Origin: Lachnospiraceae bacterium JLR.KK008 | GTDB lineage: Bacteria; Bacillota; Clostridia; Lachnospirales; Lachnospiraceae | Reading direction: 5' to 3' | Length of the DNA stretch: 64,000 nt | Assembly: GCA_037015955.1 (NCBI GenBank) | Contig: CP143548.1 | Span: 675,501-739,500 of the forward strand | In this document: piece by piece, positions 35,261 through 44,462 of the stretch | How the letters are laid out: the number at the start of each line of letters is the position of its first letter | How positions within the stretch are numbered: the first letter of the stretch is position 1 | Notes under the pieces: model-generated | Told to the model about the DNA's origin: nothing | Database searches by the model: none | What the model saw: the letters and a program-made list of their open reading frames with translations, nothing else | Position numbers and translations under genes: made by a program

Positions 35261-36420
35261 TGCGTCAGCCTGTGAAACGGTACAGCAAAGTATTTTTAAA
35301 TCTTTTTCTTGCGCTGCTTGGTCTGCTGCTATGTATCTATGTGGTGCCGGGGATCATCGTATTTTTCCTGCCCTTTATTATCGGCTGGATGATCGCGGCG
35401 ATCGCCAATCCACTCGTGCGGTTTTTTGAAGAGAAGCTGCGGATTAAACGAAAGGCAGGTTCGGCGTTTGTTATTGTAGCGGTGATTGCGCTTGTCATTC
35501 TGGCAGGCTACCTGCTTGTGGCGAAGCTGATCAGCGCGGGGATCGGCTTTGTGGAAATATTGCCCCAGTTATGGGATGAACTGGAGGAGGACTTCCGGGA
35601 GATCGGGCAGAATCTGAACATCATTTACGACGGCCTGCCGGCAGATGCAAAGGCCAATATTGTAAAGATCGGGCAGGAGATGGACGGCTATATCGCGGAT
35701 CTGGTCGGAAGCATCGGGACGCCTACCGTCAATGCGGTGAGCAACTTTGCCAAAAATCTTCCGGGGATGCTGATCAATGTGATCATGTGCATTCTCTCCG
35801 CGTATTTCTTTGTGGCGGAAAAGGAAGCGATCGCCCAGTTCTGGCGCCGGTGTATGCCGAAAATGATCCAGGATAAATGGCAGATCGTAATTGGCAGTCT
35901 GAAAAATGCGGTCGGCGGTTACTTTAAGGCACAGCTTAAGATCGAACTGTGGATGTTTCTGCTGCTCTTTGTCGGCTTTCTGTTACTGCGGATTCCGTTT
36001 GCACTGCTGGTGGCATTTCTGGTGGCAGTCCTGGACTTTCTGCCGTTTTTTGGAACAGGCGCAGTGCTTATCCCGTGGGCGCTGATCAAGTTTCTGAGCG
36101 CGGATTATGAGATGGCGCTCTGGCTGCTTGTGATCTGGGGTGGGGGACAGCTCGTGAGACAGATCATTCAGCCAAAGATCGTGGGGGATTCGATGGGGAT
36201 TGCACCGCTGCCGACATTGATTCTGTTGTTTATCGGTTATAAATGTGCGGGTGTGTTGGGGATGATCTTTGCTGTCCCGATCGGCATCATTGTGATCAAT
36301 ATGTATCAGGCGGGTGTTTTTAATACATTGAAGACGAGCATTTGTATTCTGGCCGCGGGGCTGGACAGATTTCGTCATTTTGACGAGGAAGACAGGGAAA
36401 TACTGAAAAAGGATGAATGA
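35260..36420 (+). CDS. AI-2E family transporter (UPF0118)
   Basis: The 386-residue protein has about eight hydrophobic segments. The family pattern includes an early pair (LNLFLALLGLLLCIYVVPGIIVFFLPFIIGWMIAAIANP, about 12-50) and the C-terminal stretch ALIKFLSADYEMALWLLVIWGGGQLVRQIIQPKIVGDSMGIAPLPTLI. Despite the name, members range from autoinducer-2 export to Na+/H+ antiport; the role here is open. It overlaps engB and truA and is thus within the same transcript. Confidence 0.88.
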   Translation: MRQPVKRYSKVFLNLFLALLGLLLCIYVVPGIIVFFLPFIIGWMIAAIANPLVRFFEEKLRIKRKAGSAFVIVAVIALVILAGYLLVAKLISAGIGFVEILPQLWDELEEDFREIGQNLNIIYDGLPADAKANIVKIGQEMDGYIADLVGSIGTPTVNAVSNFAKNLPGMLINVIMCILSAYFFVAEKEAIAQFWRRCMPKMIQDKWQIVIGSLKNAVGGYFKAQLKIELWMFLLLFVGFLLLRIPFALLVAFLVAVLDFLPFFGTGAVLIPWALIKFLSADYEMALWLLVIWGGGQLVRQIIQPKIVGDSMGIAPLPTLILLFIGYKCAGVLGMIFAVPIGIIVINMYQAGVFNTLKTSICILAAGLDRFRHFDEEDREILKKDE

Positions 36421-37198
36421 GCGCGCGCGTAATTTTAAGATAATCTTACAGTATGAGGGTACACGTTATCAGGGGTGGCAGAGACAGGAGAGCACGGACA
36501 ATACGATACAGGGCAGACTGGAGCGTTTGCTCACAAGAATGTTTGGGCAAAAGACAGAGCTCACTGGCTCCGGAAGAACGGATGCCGGCGTCCATGCATA
36601 TGGGCAGACGGCAAATTTCCATGCAGTGACACAGATGTCATGCAGGGAGATCGGCAGACAGATGAATCAATATCTTCCGGATGACATCAGTGTCATATCA
36701 GTGGAGGAAGTGCCGGAACGATTTCACAGCAGGCTGAACGCAGTGGGGAAAACGTATTTGTATCGTGTGTGGAATGCGGATATTCCGCCGGTGTTTGAGA
36801 GAAGATATGTATATGAGTTTGCGGATCGGCTCGACGTGGAGGCGATGCGGGAAGCGGCCCGTTATCTGATCGGCATTCATGATTTTCAGGCATTCACCTC
36901 TGCCAAAAAGGGGAAAAAGTCAACGGTGAGGACGATAGATGATATTCAGATAGAGAGAGTGGGCAGGGAGATACAGTTTACTTATGATGGAGACGGCTTT
37001 TTGTATCATATGGTCAGAATTTTGACTGGCACGCTTTTGAAGGTGGGCACAGGGGAGAGGAAACCGGAGGATATCAAGACTATCATGGACAAAGGACTGA
37101 GAGAGAACGCAGGAGAACTGGCACCCGCGAAAGGGCTGGCTCTTGTGGAAGTCAGGTACAATGATAGGAGCTTTTATGAGAATAAAGGAATATGGTAA
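36413..37198 (+). CDS. truA: tRNA pseudouridine(38-40) synthase TruA
   Basis: The 261-residue enzyme makes pseudouridine in the anticodon arm of tRNAs. Motifs: YEGTRYQGWQRQ (about 13-24), the catalytic Asp in GSGRTDAGVHAYGQ (about 53-66) and the late YHMVRILTGTLLKVG (about 200-214). ATG 36413 overlaps the end of the preceding gene by 8 bases. Confidence 0.95.
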   Translation: MNERARNFKIILQYEGTRYQGWQRQESTDNTIQGRLERLLTRMFGQKTELTGSGRTDAGVHAYGQTANFHAVTQMSCREIGRQMNQYLPDDISVISVEEVPERFHSRLNAVGKTYLYRVWNADIPPVFERRYVYEFADRLDVEAMREAARYLIGIHDFQAFTSAKKGKKSTVRTIDDIQIERVGREIQFTYDGDGFLYHMVRILTGTLLKVGTGERKPEDIKTIMDKGLRENAGELAPAKGLALVEVRYNDRSFYENKGIW

Positions 37199-37646
37199 AG
37201 GAAAGAAATGGAAATGGATATTTTTTCTGTATGTACTGATCATCATAAGACTGATCATATTTAAGTATCCTTACAGTGAGCTGCGGGATATTATGGCACA
37301 CTGGAGGAAAGATGTGGTGTGGGAGGGACTGAGCAGTGCCAACTTTACACTGTTTAAGACAATCCGCATGTATATCCGGTATTATGACCGGCTGAACAGT
37401 TTTGAGAATCTGTTTGGAAACATATTAATTTTTGTCCCCTACGGGGCTTTGTATCCGCTGGCATTCCCAAAGAAGAGAGACTTTCTGCTGTTTTTGCCGG
37501 CCGTGTTTCTGTTCGTGACAGGGATCGAGCTGTTCCAGCTGCTCAGCGCTTTTGGCGCCTTTGACGTGGATGATATTCTTCTCAACTGTCTGGGAGCAGT
37601 TATCGGGTTTATTTTTATGATTGCAGTTCAAAAAATAAAGTGGTAA
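37176..37646 (+). CDS. VanZ-like membrane protein
   Basis: The 156-residue protein has four hydrophobic segments and the VanZ pattern: NLFGNILIFVPYGALYPLAFPK (about 80-101), VTGIELFQLLSAFGAFDVDDILLNCLGAVIGF (about 115-146). VanZ proteins give low-level teicoplanin resistance in enterococci, but most homologues have no known role. ATG 37176 lies inside the end of truA and has TAGGAG upstream. Confidence 0.85.
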   Translation: MRIKEYGKGKKWKWIFFLYVLIIIRLIIFKYPYSELRDIMAHWRKDVVWEGLSSANFTLFKTIRMYIRYYDRLNSFENLFGNILIFVPYGALYPLAFPKKRDFLLFLPAVFLFVTGIELFQLLSAFGAFDVDDILLNCLGAVIGFIFMIAVQKIKW

Positions 37647-37693
37647 AATGGATGCGTAAAGCAGTACGGGATAAATGAGAAAGGGGCATATGT

Positions 37694-38059
37694 ATGAGAA
37701 TCGGTGCGGTCTATCCTACCTATATTTATAATACCAATCGTGTCAGTTCCAGAAGTCTGGACAGGATAAATGCAATACCGAATGATGCGCTGAAAAGCAA
37801 GATCGGTTATACGGGCTCTTCTGAAAATACGAACCCGCTGCGTCCGGGAACGAGCAGGGATTTTGCGGGAATCATTGCCTCTCAGATGGCGATGGGCAGG
37901 AGAAATGCGGCCAGGATTATGAGACAGCCGCAGCAGTCAGAGATTACCACACAGGCGGCGCAGGTACAGAGTCAGCCATTGTCAGAGGATAAAGTACAGG
38001 ATAATGTACAAAATAACGTACAAAATGCCATAGAGCCTATGGCTGTTTCGGAGGCGTGA
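37694..38059 (+). CDS. Hypothetical protein (121 residues)
   Basis: A polar, Asn/Gln/Ser-rich protein starting MRIGAVYPTYIYNTNRVSSRSLDRI with no membrane segment. Residues ~95-112 contain a short repeated unit (VQDNVQNNVQNAI). No family is recognised. It overlaps the next gene at GTGA, so both are likely made together. Confidence 0.6.
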   Translation: MRIGAVYPTYIYNTNRVSSRSLDRINAIPNDALKSKIGYTGSSENTNPLRPGTSRDFAGIIASQMAMGRRNAARIMRQPQQSEITTQAAQVQSQPLSEDKVQDNVQNNVQNAIEPMAVSEA

Positions 38060-38412
38060 GGACAGTGTTTGGTACGAAATATACGGGAGCGAGATCAGGG
38101 CGCAGCTCGGGCCAGGTTTCCAGCAGCATACGGGGAGCGGAGTCCACAGAGCTGACAAGCGTTAAAGTCAATAACGAAGTGGCGTTTTGTAAGGTTTATA
38201 ATTTAAAGCAAAAGGAAGAGATCGAAAAGCTGCTATTGAAAAACAGGATTTCTTATTTTGTGAAATGGCAGGAACAGAAGTTTTTTAAGAGGATGTTTGA
38301 CTCCGAGTCAAAAGAAAAAATTATATTTGTTATCTGCATTCATGATACGGCGATTGAGCAGGCGAAAGAGCTGGTGGGAGAGATGCCGGATGTAAAGATG
38401 TTGGTACCATAA
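38056..38412 (+). CDS. Hypothetical protein (118 residues)
   Basis: Starts at GTG 38056 in the last codons of the preceding gene. The first 35 residues are Ser/Gly/Arg-rich and likely disordered. The rest (SVKVNNEVAFCKVYNLKQKEEIEKLLLKNRISYFVKW...) looks like a small alpha/beta fold. No family is recognised. A bidirectional terminator follows. Confidence 0.6.
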   Translation: MRTVFGTKYTGARSGRSSGQVSSSIRGAESTELTSVKVNNEVAFCKVYNLKQKEEIEKLLLKNRISYFVKWQEQKFFKRMFDSESKEKIIFVICIHDTAIEQAKELVGEMPDVKMLVP

Positions 38413-38413
38413 A

Positions 38414-38441
38414 AAAGGAATCGCGAAGACGCGATTCCTTT
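38414..38441. terminator. Bidirectional terminator
   Basis: AAAGGAATCGCG (38414-38425), loop AAGA, CGCGATTCCTTT (38430-38441). It separates convergent genes. Confidence 0.85.
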
Positions 38442-38456
38442 CTTGCTGATATTAAT

Positions 38457-39176
38457 TTATGCGTCGCCAGGAACGCTGCCGTTTAAGTCGGCTCTCTGTT
38501 TTACAAAGCAGGTAATATCAGAATCATCACTGTATCCTTTTTCTTCTATGAACGTAAGAAATTCTGCGATCTCTTCCTGTGTCCAGAGCGCATAGTTGAA
38601 ATTTGCGTCCTGAATGATCTCTTCCAGAGACATTGACTGGTAAGATTCCATGCAGTCTTTGAAATTGGAGATCTTTTCTCTTACCTCTTCCAACTGCTGA
38701 ATATCTTCCTCTGTCGCCGGGACAAAGTCTGTTGCCAGTACCTGAGGCGGGATGGACATGGTCATCATCGGCTCTACCGTAAATACATACGTTTTACCAA
38801 CCTCAATCTCGTCTGCGGCTTTCTGGCGCAGTGTATCATCCACATTGAGCTCCACGATACCGCTGTAACTCTGCTCGGAAGAAGTATTTCCGATAATGCG
38901 GCCGCCGTCTGCGGCGAAATTATCTGTTACATCTACGGTAAACTGTATGATTTCAGGAGCAGCTGCGACTTCTGTCTCATCAGCTGTCGTTTCTTCTTCT
39001 GTTATTTCCGTTTCTTCTGTTTCTTCTTCCTCTGTCTCCGGTGCGGCGGTCTCTGTCTCTGCCGTCGTCTCTTCCTGTGTCTGTGGTGCATCTGTGCTTT
39101 CTTTGGTTCCACATGCTGTGAGCATCAGTCCAACAGAGAGCATCATCATCAGTGCCATAATTTTTTGTTTTTTCAT
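38457..39176 (-). CDS. Lipoprotein with acidic Glu/Thr-rich linker
   Basis: The 239-residue protein has a signal peptide and lipobox (LTACG, Cys at ~22), so it should be anchored to the outer face of the membrane. A Glu/Thr-rich stretch (about 30-75) acts as a spacer. The C-terminal domain (about 80-239) has no recognised fold. Function unknown. Confidence 0.75.
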   Translation of the reverse strand: MKKQKIMALMMMLSVGLMLTACGTKESTDAPQTQEETTAETETAAPETEEEETEETEITEEETTADETEVAAAPEIIQFTVDVTDNFAADGGRIIGNTSSEQSYSGIVELNVDDTLRQKAADEIEVGKTYVFTVEPMMTMSIPPQVLATDFVPATEEDIQQLEEVREKISNFKDCMESYQSMSLEEIIQDANFNYALWTQEEIAEFLTFIEEKGYSDDSDITCFVKQRADLNGSVPGDA

Positions 39177-39366
39177 AATTTTTTACCTCCGATGTATTGA
39201 TTATACGAACTTGCGCTCAAAAGAGCAATCGTAAAATTGTGGTAAAAGTGTAGATTTTTATCAATAATTTTGTGTGCATTGCTACAGTTTTGTTGTATAA
39301 TACTAAAGATTGCATTGATTTTATTTCATATCCATTGTGGACAGAACAGAGAGGATGGGCATCGGT

Positions 39367-40188
39367 ATGCGGATGATCACATTAGTCGAAGACTCGCCGG
39401 GGAATGCGGATTGTGGGTATGAACATGGACTGAGCTTGTATGTCGAGACAGAGAGGCACAGACTGTTGATAGACAGTGGGGCGTCAGAGATGTTCATCGA
39501 CAATGCACGGGTATTGGGTGTGGATCTGGAGCAGGTCGATACGGTTGTTTTAAGTCATGGGCATTATGATCACGGGGGCGGTCTGAAGGCATTTTCAGAA
39601 AAGAACCCGGACGCCGCCATTTATGTCAGACCTTCCGCAGCGGCGGAATATTATCATTTGAAAAGTGACGGCGAAAAATATATTGGCATTGACAAGGACA
39701 TTCTGCGTCTGCCGCAGGTCGTGATCGCAGATCGGGAAATGGCTGTCGACGAGGAATTGTTTTTATTTTCCGATATTACCGGTAGCAAATATCCGTCCAA
39801 AGGGAACCGGGAATTGAAGCGGCGTGAGGGTGGTGTGTTTGTGCAGGATTCGTTTGACCATGAGCAATGCCTTGTTGTTACACAGGGAGACCGGCGTACT
39901 CTGCTGTCAGGCTGTGCGCATAATGGCATCTTCAATATTCTGGACAGATACAGAGAACTGTTTGGCGGTATGCCGGACATTGTTGTCAGTGGATTTCACT
40001 TGATGCAGAGAGAGGATTATACCAATGAGGATATTAAAATGATAGAATCGATCGCCGAAGCGCTGGCGGAGACAGGGGCGATATTTTATACCGGTCACTG
40101 TACGGGCCAGGCTGCCTATGGGATTATGAAACCGATCATGGGAGAGAGACTGCGGCCAATACATAGCGGGGATGTTTTGATGGAGTGA
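39367..40188 (+). CDS. Metallo-beta-lactamase fold hydrolase
   Basis: A 273-residue MBL-fold protein: LSHGHYDHGGGL (about 61-72) supplies the HxHxDH metal ligands, with later ligands at LLSGCAHNGIFNI (about 181-193) and YTGHCTGQAAY. It is close to the MBL proteins described as F420-independent or pterin-synthase-like hydrolases in anaerobes; the substrate is unknown. The start is uncertain: 39367 is used, but 39355 and GTG 39337 are in frame. The lar genes follow after 40 bases, so it may belong to the nickel cofactor locus. Confidence 0.8.
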   Translation: MRMITLVEDSPGNADCGYEHGLSLYVETERHRLLIDSGASEMFIDNARVLGVDLEQVDTVVLSHGHYDHGGGLKAFSEKNPDAAIYVRPSAAAEYYHLKSDGEKYIGIDKDILRLPQVVIADREMAVDEELFLFSDITGSKYPSKGNRELKRREGGVFVQDSFDHEQCLVVTQGDRRTLLSGCAHNGIFNILDRYRELFGGMPDIVVSGFHLMQREDYTNEDIKMIESIAEALAETGAIFYTGHCTGQAAYGIMKPIMGERLRPIHSGDVLME

Positions 40189-40227
40189 GAGACCGGATTC
40201 AGATCATTAAGAAAGAGGTGTTTCCCA

Positions 40228-40989
40228 ATGGAAGCAAGGGAAGTCTTAGAACAGGTAAAAATGGGGCGGCTGTCCGTGGAGGAGGCAGAGCGGTATTTCA
40301 GGAAGCAGCCTTTTGAAGAGCTGGGGTATGCGAAACTGGATTCACACAGGGAAGTACGGTCCGGGTTCCCGGAGGTGATTTATTGCAGCGGAAAAGCGGA
40401 TGCCCATCTGGTCTCTATCTACCGGAAACTGTATGAGGCTGACGGAGAGGCATTCGGGACGAGAGCCAGCGTTCATCAGTATGAGGCAGTGAGAGAGGCA
40501 GTGCCGGGAATTGCCTATGATGAGATCTCCCGGATATTGAAAATAGAAAAGCCGGATAAAAAAAGGATCGGTAAGATCGCGGTGTGCAGCGGAGGCACAG
40601 CGGATATTCCGGTGGCAGAGGAAGCGGCACAGACGGCAGAATATTTCGGTGCCAGCGTCGAACGGATTTATGACATTGGTGTCAGTGGACTGCACAGGCT
40701 GCTGTCGTGTCTGGATACGATACAGTCTGCCCACTGCGTGATCGCAGTGGCCGGTATGGAGGGCGCGCTTGCCAGTGTGATCGGCGGTCTTGTGAGCAAT
40801 CCGGTAATCGCGGTGCCCACATCCGTGGGCTACGGGGCCAGTATGCACGGCCTGTCGGCGCTGCTGACGATGGTCAATTCCTGTGCCAACGGCGTGGCAG
40901 TCGTCAATATTGACAATGGCTATGGGGCGGGATATATGGCTACACAGATCAACCGTCTGGCTGAAAGAGGAGGTCGGGACAGTGGATGA
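40228..40989 (+). CDS. larB: Nickel pincer cofactor biosynthesis protein LarB
   Basis: The 253-residue protein carboxylates and hydrolyses nicotinic acid adenine dinucleotide, the first step to the nickel-pincer nucleotide. It shows the PurE-like core with KIAVCSGGTADIPVAEEA (about 113-130), CVIAVAGMEGALASVIGGL (about 170-188) and VPTSVGYGA (about 194-202). AGAAAGAGG precedes the ATG. It overlaps larE by 8 bases. Confidence 0.93.
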   Translation: MEAREVLEQVKMGRLSVEEAERYFRKQPFEELGYAKLDSHREVRSGFPEVIYCSGKADAHLVSIYRKLYEADGEAFGTRASVHQYEAVREAVPGIAYDEISRILKIEKPDKKRIGKIAVCSGGTADIPVAEEAAQTAEYFGASVERIYDIGVSGLHRLLSCLDTIQSAHCVIAVAGMEGALASVIGGLVSNPVIAVPTSVGYGASMHGLSALLTMVNSCANGVAVVNIDNGYGAGYMATQINRLAERGGRDSG

Positions 40990-41866
40990 GAGAGCGCGGA
41001 CAGAGAGAGACAGAAAGGATGCGCCGGAAAGAGAGCCGGCAGCAGACAGCATGGAGACAAGTCCCGGGGCAGAGCGCAAACTGGAACGGCTGCGGGAGTA
41101 TCTGCGGGAGCTTGGCAGCGCGGCAGTGGCATTTTCCGGAGGGGTAGACTCTACGTTTCTGCTTCGTGCGGCCCATGAGGTACTGGGAGAGCGGGTGGTC
41201 GCACTGACGGCCTGTTCCTGCCTGTTCCCGAAGCGGGAATTGCAGGAGGCAAAGGCATTTTGCAGTCAAGAGGGAATCCGGCAGATCACGTTCCTCTCGG
41301 AGATACAAAAACGGAAAACATTTTATGAAAACCCGCAGGACAGATGTTACATATGCAAAAAAGAACTGCTGCAAACGATGAAGGTGCTGGCCGGGGAAAA
41401 CAAAATGGCGGCAGTGATTGAAGGCTCGAATCTGGATGATATGGGGGATTACAGGCCGGGTCTGCGGGCGGTGGCCGAGCTTGGGATCAGAAGTCCTCTG
41501 CGGGACTTGGAGATGACGAAAGCGGATATCCGGTATCTGTCAAAGCGGATGGGATTGTGCACATGGGCGAAACCCTCATTCGCCTGTCTGGCATCCCGCT
41601 TTGTGTATGGGGAGACGATCACGGAAGAAAAACTGTCTATGGTGGAGAGAGCGGAATCTCTGTTACTGCAGTTTGGCTTTCGCCAGTTTCGTGTACGCAT
41701 TCATGGGACGATGGCGCGCATCGAACTGTTGCCGGAGGAGCTGGACGGACTGATACAGGGAGAGACCCGTGAGAAAATCGTGACCAGCCTGAAAGAGTAT
41801 GGGTTTCGTTATGTGACACTGGATCTGCAGGGGTACCGGACAGGGAGTATGAACGAGGTTTTGTAG
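40982..41866 (+). CDS. larE: ATP-dependent sacrificial sulfur transferase LarE
   Basis: The 294-residue PP-loop protein adds sulfur to the pyridinium dicarboxylate nucleotide made by LarB. The ATP loop is AVAFSGGVDSTFLLRAA (about 50-66); DRCYICKKEL (about 120-129) and KPSFACLASRFVYG (about 197-210) carry conserved Cys, the latter the likely sacrificial one. The start is put at GTG 40982, inside the end of larB and behind GAGGAGG; a longer upstream frame only shadows larB. Confidence 0.93.
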   Translation: MDERARTERDRKDAPEREPAADSMETSPGAERKLERLREYLRELGSAAVAFSGGVDSTFLLRAAHEVLGERVVALTACSCLFPKRELQEAKAFCSQEGIRQITFLSEIQKRKTFYENPQDRCYICKKELLQTMKVLAGENKMAAVIEGSNLDDMGDYRPGLRAVAELGIRSPLRDLEMTKADIRYLSKRMGLCTWAKPSFACLASRFVYGETITEEKLSMVERAESLLLQFGFRQFRVRIHGTMARIELLPEELDGLIQGETREKIVTSLKEYGFRYVTLDLQGYRTGSMNEVL

Positions 41867-41935
41867 TCTCTTTTATAGTATCAGAGAAAAGCAATCCCTT
41901 ATGCCACCCGAATACGGATCGGAAAGGAAATAGAA

Positions 41936-43360
41936 ATGTCAAATACATTATACTTGGAATGTCAGGCGGGCATCAGCGGAGATATGATGGTCGCTGCCCT
42001 GCTTGATCTTGGCGCCAATAAGGGGCGGCTTATGGAAACGCTGGACAGTATTCCGGCAGAGGGGTTTTCCATAGAGATCAGCAGGGTGAAAAAGGCGGGA
42101 ATCGACTGCTGCGATTTCCATGTGGCGCTCGATGCGGCTCATGAAAACCACGATCATGATATGGAATATCTGCATGGGCATGGACATACACATGGGGAGC
42201 AGCATGATCATAATCATGCGCATATGCAGGAAGGACATCATGATCACAATCATGTGCATTCGCAGGAAGAGCAGCACGATCACAATCATGCGCATTCGCA
42301 GGAAGAGCAGCACGATCACAATCATGCGCATACACCGGAAGGGCATCATTCTCATGAACACAGAGGTATTGCGGAGGTCCGGGAGATTCTTGCGGCGTGC
42401 CGGATGACGGCGCGGGCGCGGCAGACAGCGGAGCGTATTTTTGCGATCCTGGCGGAGGCGGAAGCCAGGGCGCATGATGTACCGGTATCGGAAGTGCATT
42501 TTCATGAGGTGGGAGCGATCGACTCGATCGTGGACATTGTGGCGGTGGCCTTCTGTCTTGATGATCTGGAGATTACGGATGTGATTGTGCCGGGACTTTG
42601 CGAGGGGACGGGGACAGTCCGCTGCCAGCATGGTGTCCTGCCGGTACCGGTGCCTGCAGTCGCTCAAATTTTATCAGCCCATGGCATTGGAATAGAGATC
42701 ATTGACGTCCGGGGCGAATTTGTGACACCTACGGGCGCGGCGATCGTAGCGGCAGTGCGGACAGCGGAGCGGCTACCCAGACAGTGGAAGATTTTAAAGG
42801 CAGGCATGGGAGCGGGAAAGCGTAATTATGAACGTCCGAGCATTTTGCGGGCGATGCTGGTCGAAGCGGTGCCCTTGGAGCAGGCAGGCGCAGGCAGCGA
42901 TCAAAACAGGGATGCGGTCTGGAAACTGGAGACAAATATTGATGACAGCAGCGGCGAGATGCTTGGCTATGCGATGGAACGGCTGTTTCAGGCCGGAGCC
43001 AGAGATGTTCATTATATGCCGGTCTACATGAAAAAGAACAGGCCTGCATGGCAGCTCAATGTCATCTGTGCGCAGGAGGATATTCCCGAGCTGGAGCGGA
43101 TTCTGTTTACGGAGACGACGACGATCGGGATTCGCCGCGTGCGGATGGAACGCACAGTGCTTCCGCGGGAACAGATGACGCTGAAAACGGGATATGGGGA
43201 AGCGCAGGTCAAGGTCTGCGAGACAGCAGACGGAAAGCGGTATTACCCGGAATATGACAGCATTGTCACAATATGCGCGGAGCATGGCCTGGCATTTTCA
43301 CAGGCGTACGAACTGCTTGCCAGGCTGGCGGCAGACCAGGATAGGAAAGAACGGCAGTAA
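41936..43360 (+). CDS. larC: Nickel insertion protein LarC (single frame, His-rich)
   Basis: The 474-residue protein inserts nickel into the pincer nucleotide with CTP. It begins LYLECQAGISGDMMVAALLDLGA and has HFHEVGAIDSIVDIVAVAF (about 182-200) and ETNIDDSSGEMLGYAMERLF (about 331-350), all LarC marks. Residues ~60-140 are a His-rich insert with four 12-residue repeats (HDHNHAH core) that should bind or store nickel. In Lactobacillus plantarum larC is split and joined by programmed frameshifting; here the frame is unbroken. Confidence 0.93.
   Translation: MSNTLYLECQAGISGDMMVAALLDLGANKGRLMETLDSIPAEGFSIEISRVKKAGIDCCDFHVALDAAHENHDHDMEYLHGHGHTHGEQHDHNHAHMQEGHHDHNHVHSQEEQHDHNHAHSQEEQHDHNHAHTPEGHHSHEHRGIAEVREILAACRMTARARQTAERIFAILAEAEARAHDVPVSEVHFHEVGAIDSIVDIVAVAFCLDDLEITDVIVPGLCEGTGTVRCQHGVLPVPVPAVAQILSAHGIGIEIIDVRGEFVTPTGAAIVAAVRTAERLPRQWKILKAGMGAGKRNYERPSILRAMLVEAVPLEQAGAGSDQNRDAVWKLETNIDDSSGEMLGYAMERLFQAGARDVHYMPVYMKKNRPAWQLNVICAQEDIPELERILFTETTTIGIRRVRMERTVLPREQMTLKTGYGEAQVKVCETADGKRYYPEYDSIVTICAEHGLAFSQAYELLARLAADQDRKERQ
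42203..42346 (+). repeat. Four 36-bp tandem repeats coding the LarC His-rich insert
   Basis: Units begin at 42203, 42239, 42275 and 42311, each encoding HDHNHxH plus a five-residue spacer. The second and third are almost identical at DNA level. Close identity points to recent expansion or ongoing length change. Confidence 0.85.
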
Positions 43361-43397
43361 AAGTAAATGATGAGAGAAAGAACAGGAGGAAACAGGT

Positions 43398-44462
43398 ATG
43401 CATATGGCGGATGCACTGATGTCGCCGGCGGTGGCCGGGACCATGTATGTATGTTCCGGAGCTGCGATGTGCTACTCGGCAAAAAAGGTGAGAGAGCTGG
43501 AACAGCCGGAGAAAATTCCGGTGATGGGAGTGATGGGGGCCTTTGTCTTTGCCGCGCAGATGATTAATTTTACCGTACCGGGAACCGGTTCATCCGGACA
43601 CTTGTGCGGCGGTATGCTGCTGTCGTCTGTGCTTGGACCTGAGGCGGGGTTTCTGACCATGATCGGTGTGCTTGTCATTCAGTGTCTGCTCTTTGCGGAT
43701 GGCGGCCTGCTGGCGCTTGGGGCCAATATATGGAATATGGCTTTTTATGGCTGCTTTTTTGGCGGTCTGGTGATCTGGAAGCTTATGATGAAAAACGGGA
43801 TGTCAAGGCGTAAAATATTTGCGGCGTCTATAGCCGGCTGTGTGTTGTCTTTACAGCTTGGAGCGTTTTCCGTGACGCTGGAGACGCTTGCCTCCGGCAT
43901 TACGCAGCTTCCATTTGGCCTTTTTCTGGCAGCGATGCAGCCAATCCATCTGGCGATCGGTCTTGTGGAAGGACTGATTACGGCGGCGGTGCTCGTTTTT
44001 CTCTATGAGGTCAGGCCGTCTGTCCTGTGGGGCTCTCATGGCGGGGCACGGGGTCCCGGCCGCCTGGCGGAGGAAGCGGAGCCGCAGTGGTCAGGGAGGC
44101 GGCCGGTGGCGGCAGGAGACAGATTCAGCCTGCGGCAGACGATCGCGACCCTGGCAGTGTCCGCACTTGCGATTGGAGGTTTGTTGTCTCTGGCGGCATC
44201 TGCCAGTCCGGACGGGCTGGAGTGGTCGCTGGAGAGAGTGGCAGGTACGGCGGAGCTGGACGCTGCGGGAGGCATTTATGAGGCCGCCGCCAATGTGCAG
44301 GAGGTGACGGCGGTGTTGCCGGATTATGGATTTGCCGGAGGCGGTACCGCTTTGGGGACTTCCTGTTCCGGCATTCTCGGCGGGATTGCCGTGATCGCAG
44401 TCTGCGTCGCCTGTTGCTATGCGCTGCGGCTTTTTAAAAACAAAAGGAATCGTCCGCAATGA
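43398..44462 (+). CDS. nikMN: ECF nickel transporter substrate-binding protein NikM fused to NikN
   Basis: The 354-residue membrane protein starts MHMADALMSPAVAGTMY, the CbiM/NikM N-terminus whose His residues coordinate the metal, with about seven segments. Its C-terminal part (about 235-354) has PDGLEWSLERVAG, the PDGLE/NikN motif, and a final membrane helix, so it is a NikM-NikN fusion. It gives Ni2+ specificity to the ECF transporter. Neighbouring lar genes argue for nickel rather than cobalt. AGGAGG precedes the ATG. Confidence 0.88.
   Translation: MHMADALMSPAVAGTMYVCSGAAMCYSAKKVRELEQPEKIPVMGVMGAFVFAAQMINFTVPGTGSSGHLCGGMLLSSVLGPEAGFLTMIGVLVIQCLLFADGGLLALGANIWNMAFYGCFFGGLVIWKLMMKNGMSRRKIFAASIAGCVLSLQLGAFSVTLETLASGITQLPFGLFLAAMQPIHLAIGLVEGLITAAVLVFLYEVRPSVLWGSHGGARGPGRLAEEAEPQWSGRRPVAAGDRFSLRQTIATLAVSALAIGGLLSLAASASPDGLEWSLERVAGTAELDAAGGIYEAAANVQEVTAVLPDYGFAGGGTALGTSCSGILGGIAVIAVCVACCYALRLFKNKRNRPQ

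Noticed and set aside
39177-39366. NiCo or other riboswitch upstream of the lar locus
   Set aside because: No conserved four-way junction or matching motif could be recognised; only a weak TATAAT is visible.
42203-42346. CRISPR-like tandem repeats
   Set aside because: The 36-bp units have no spacers and encode the His-rich part of LarC in frame.
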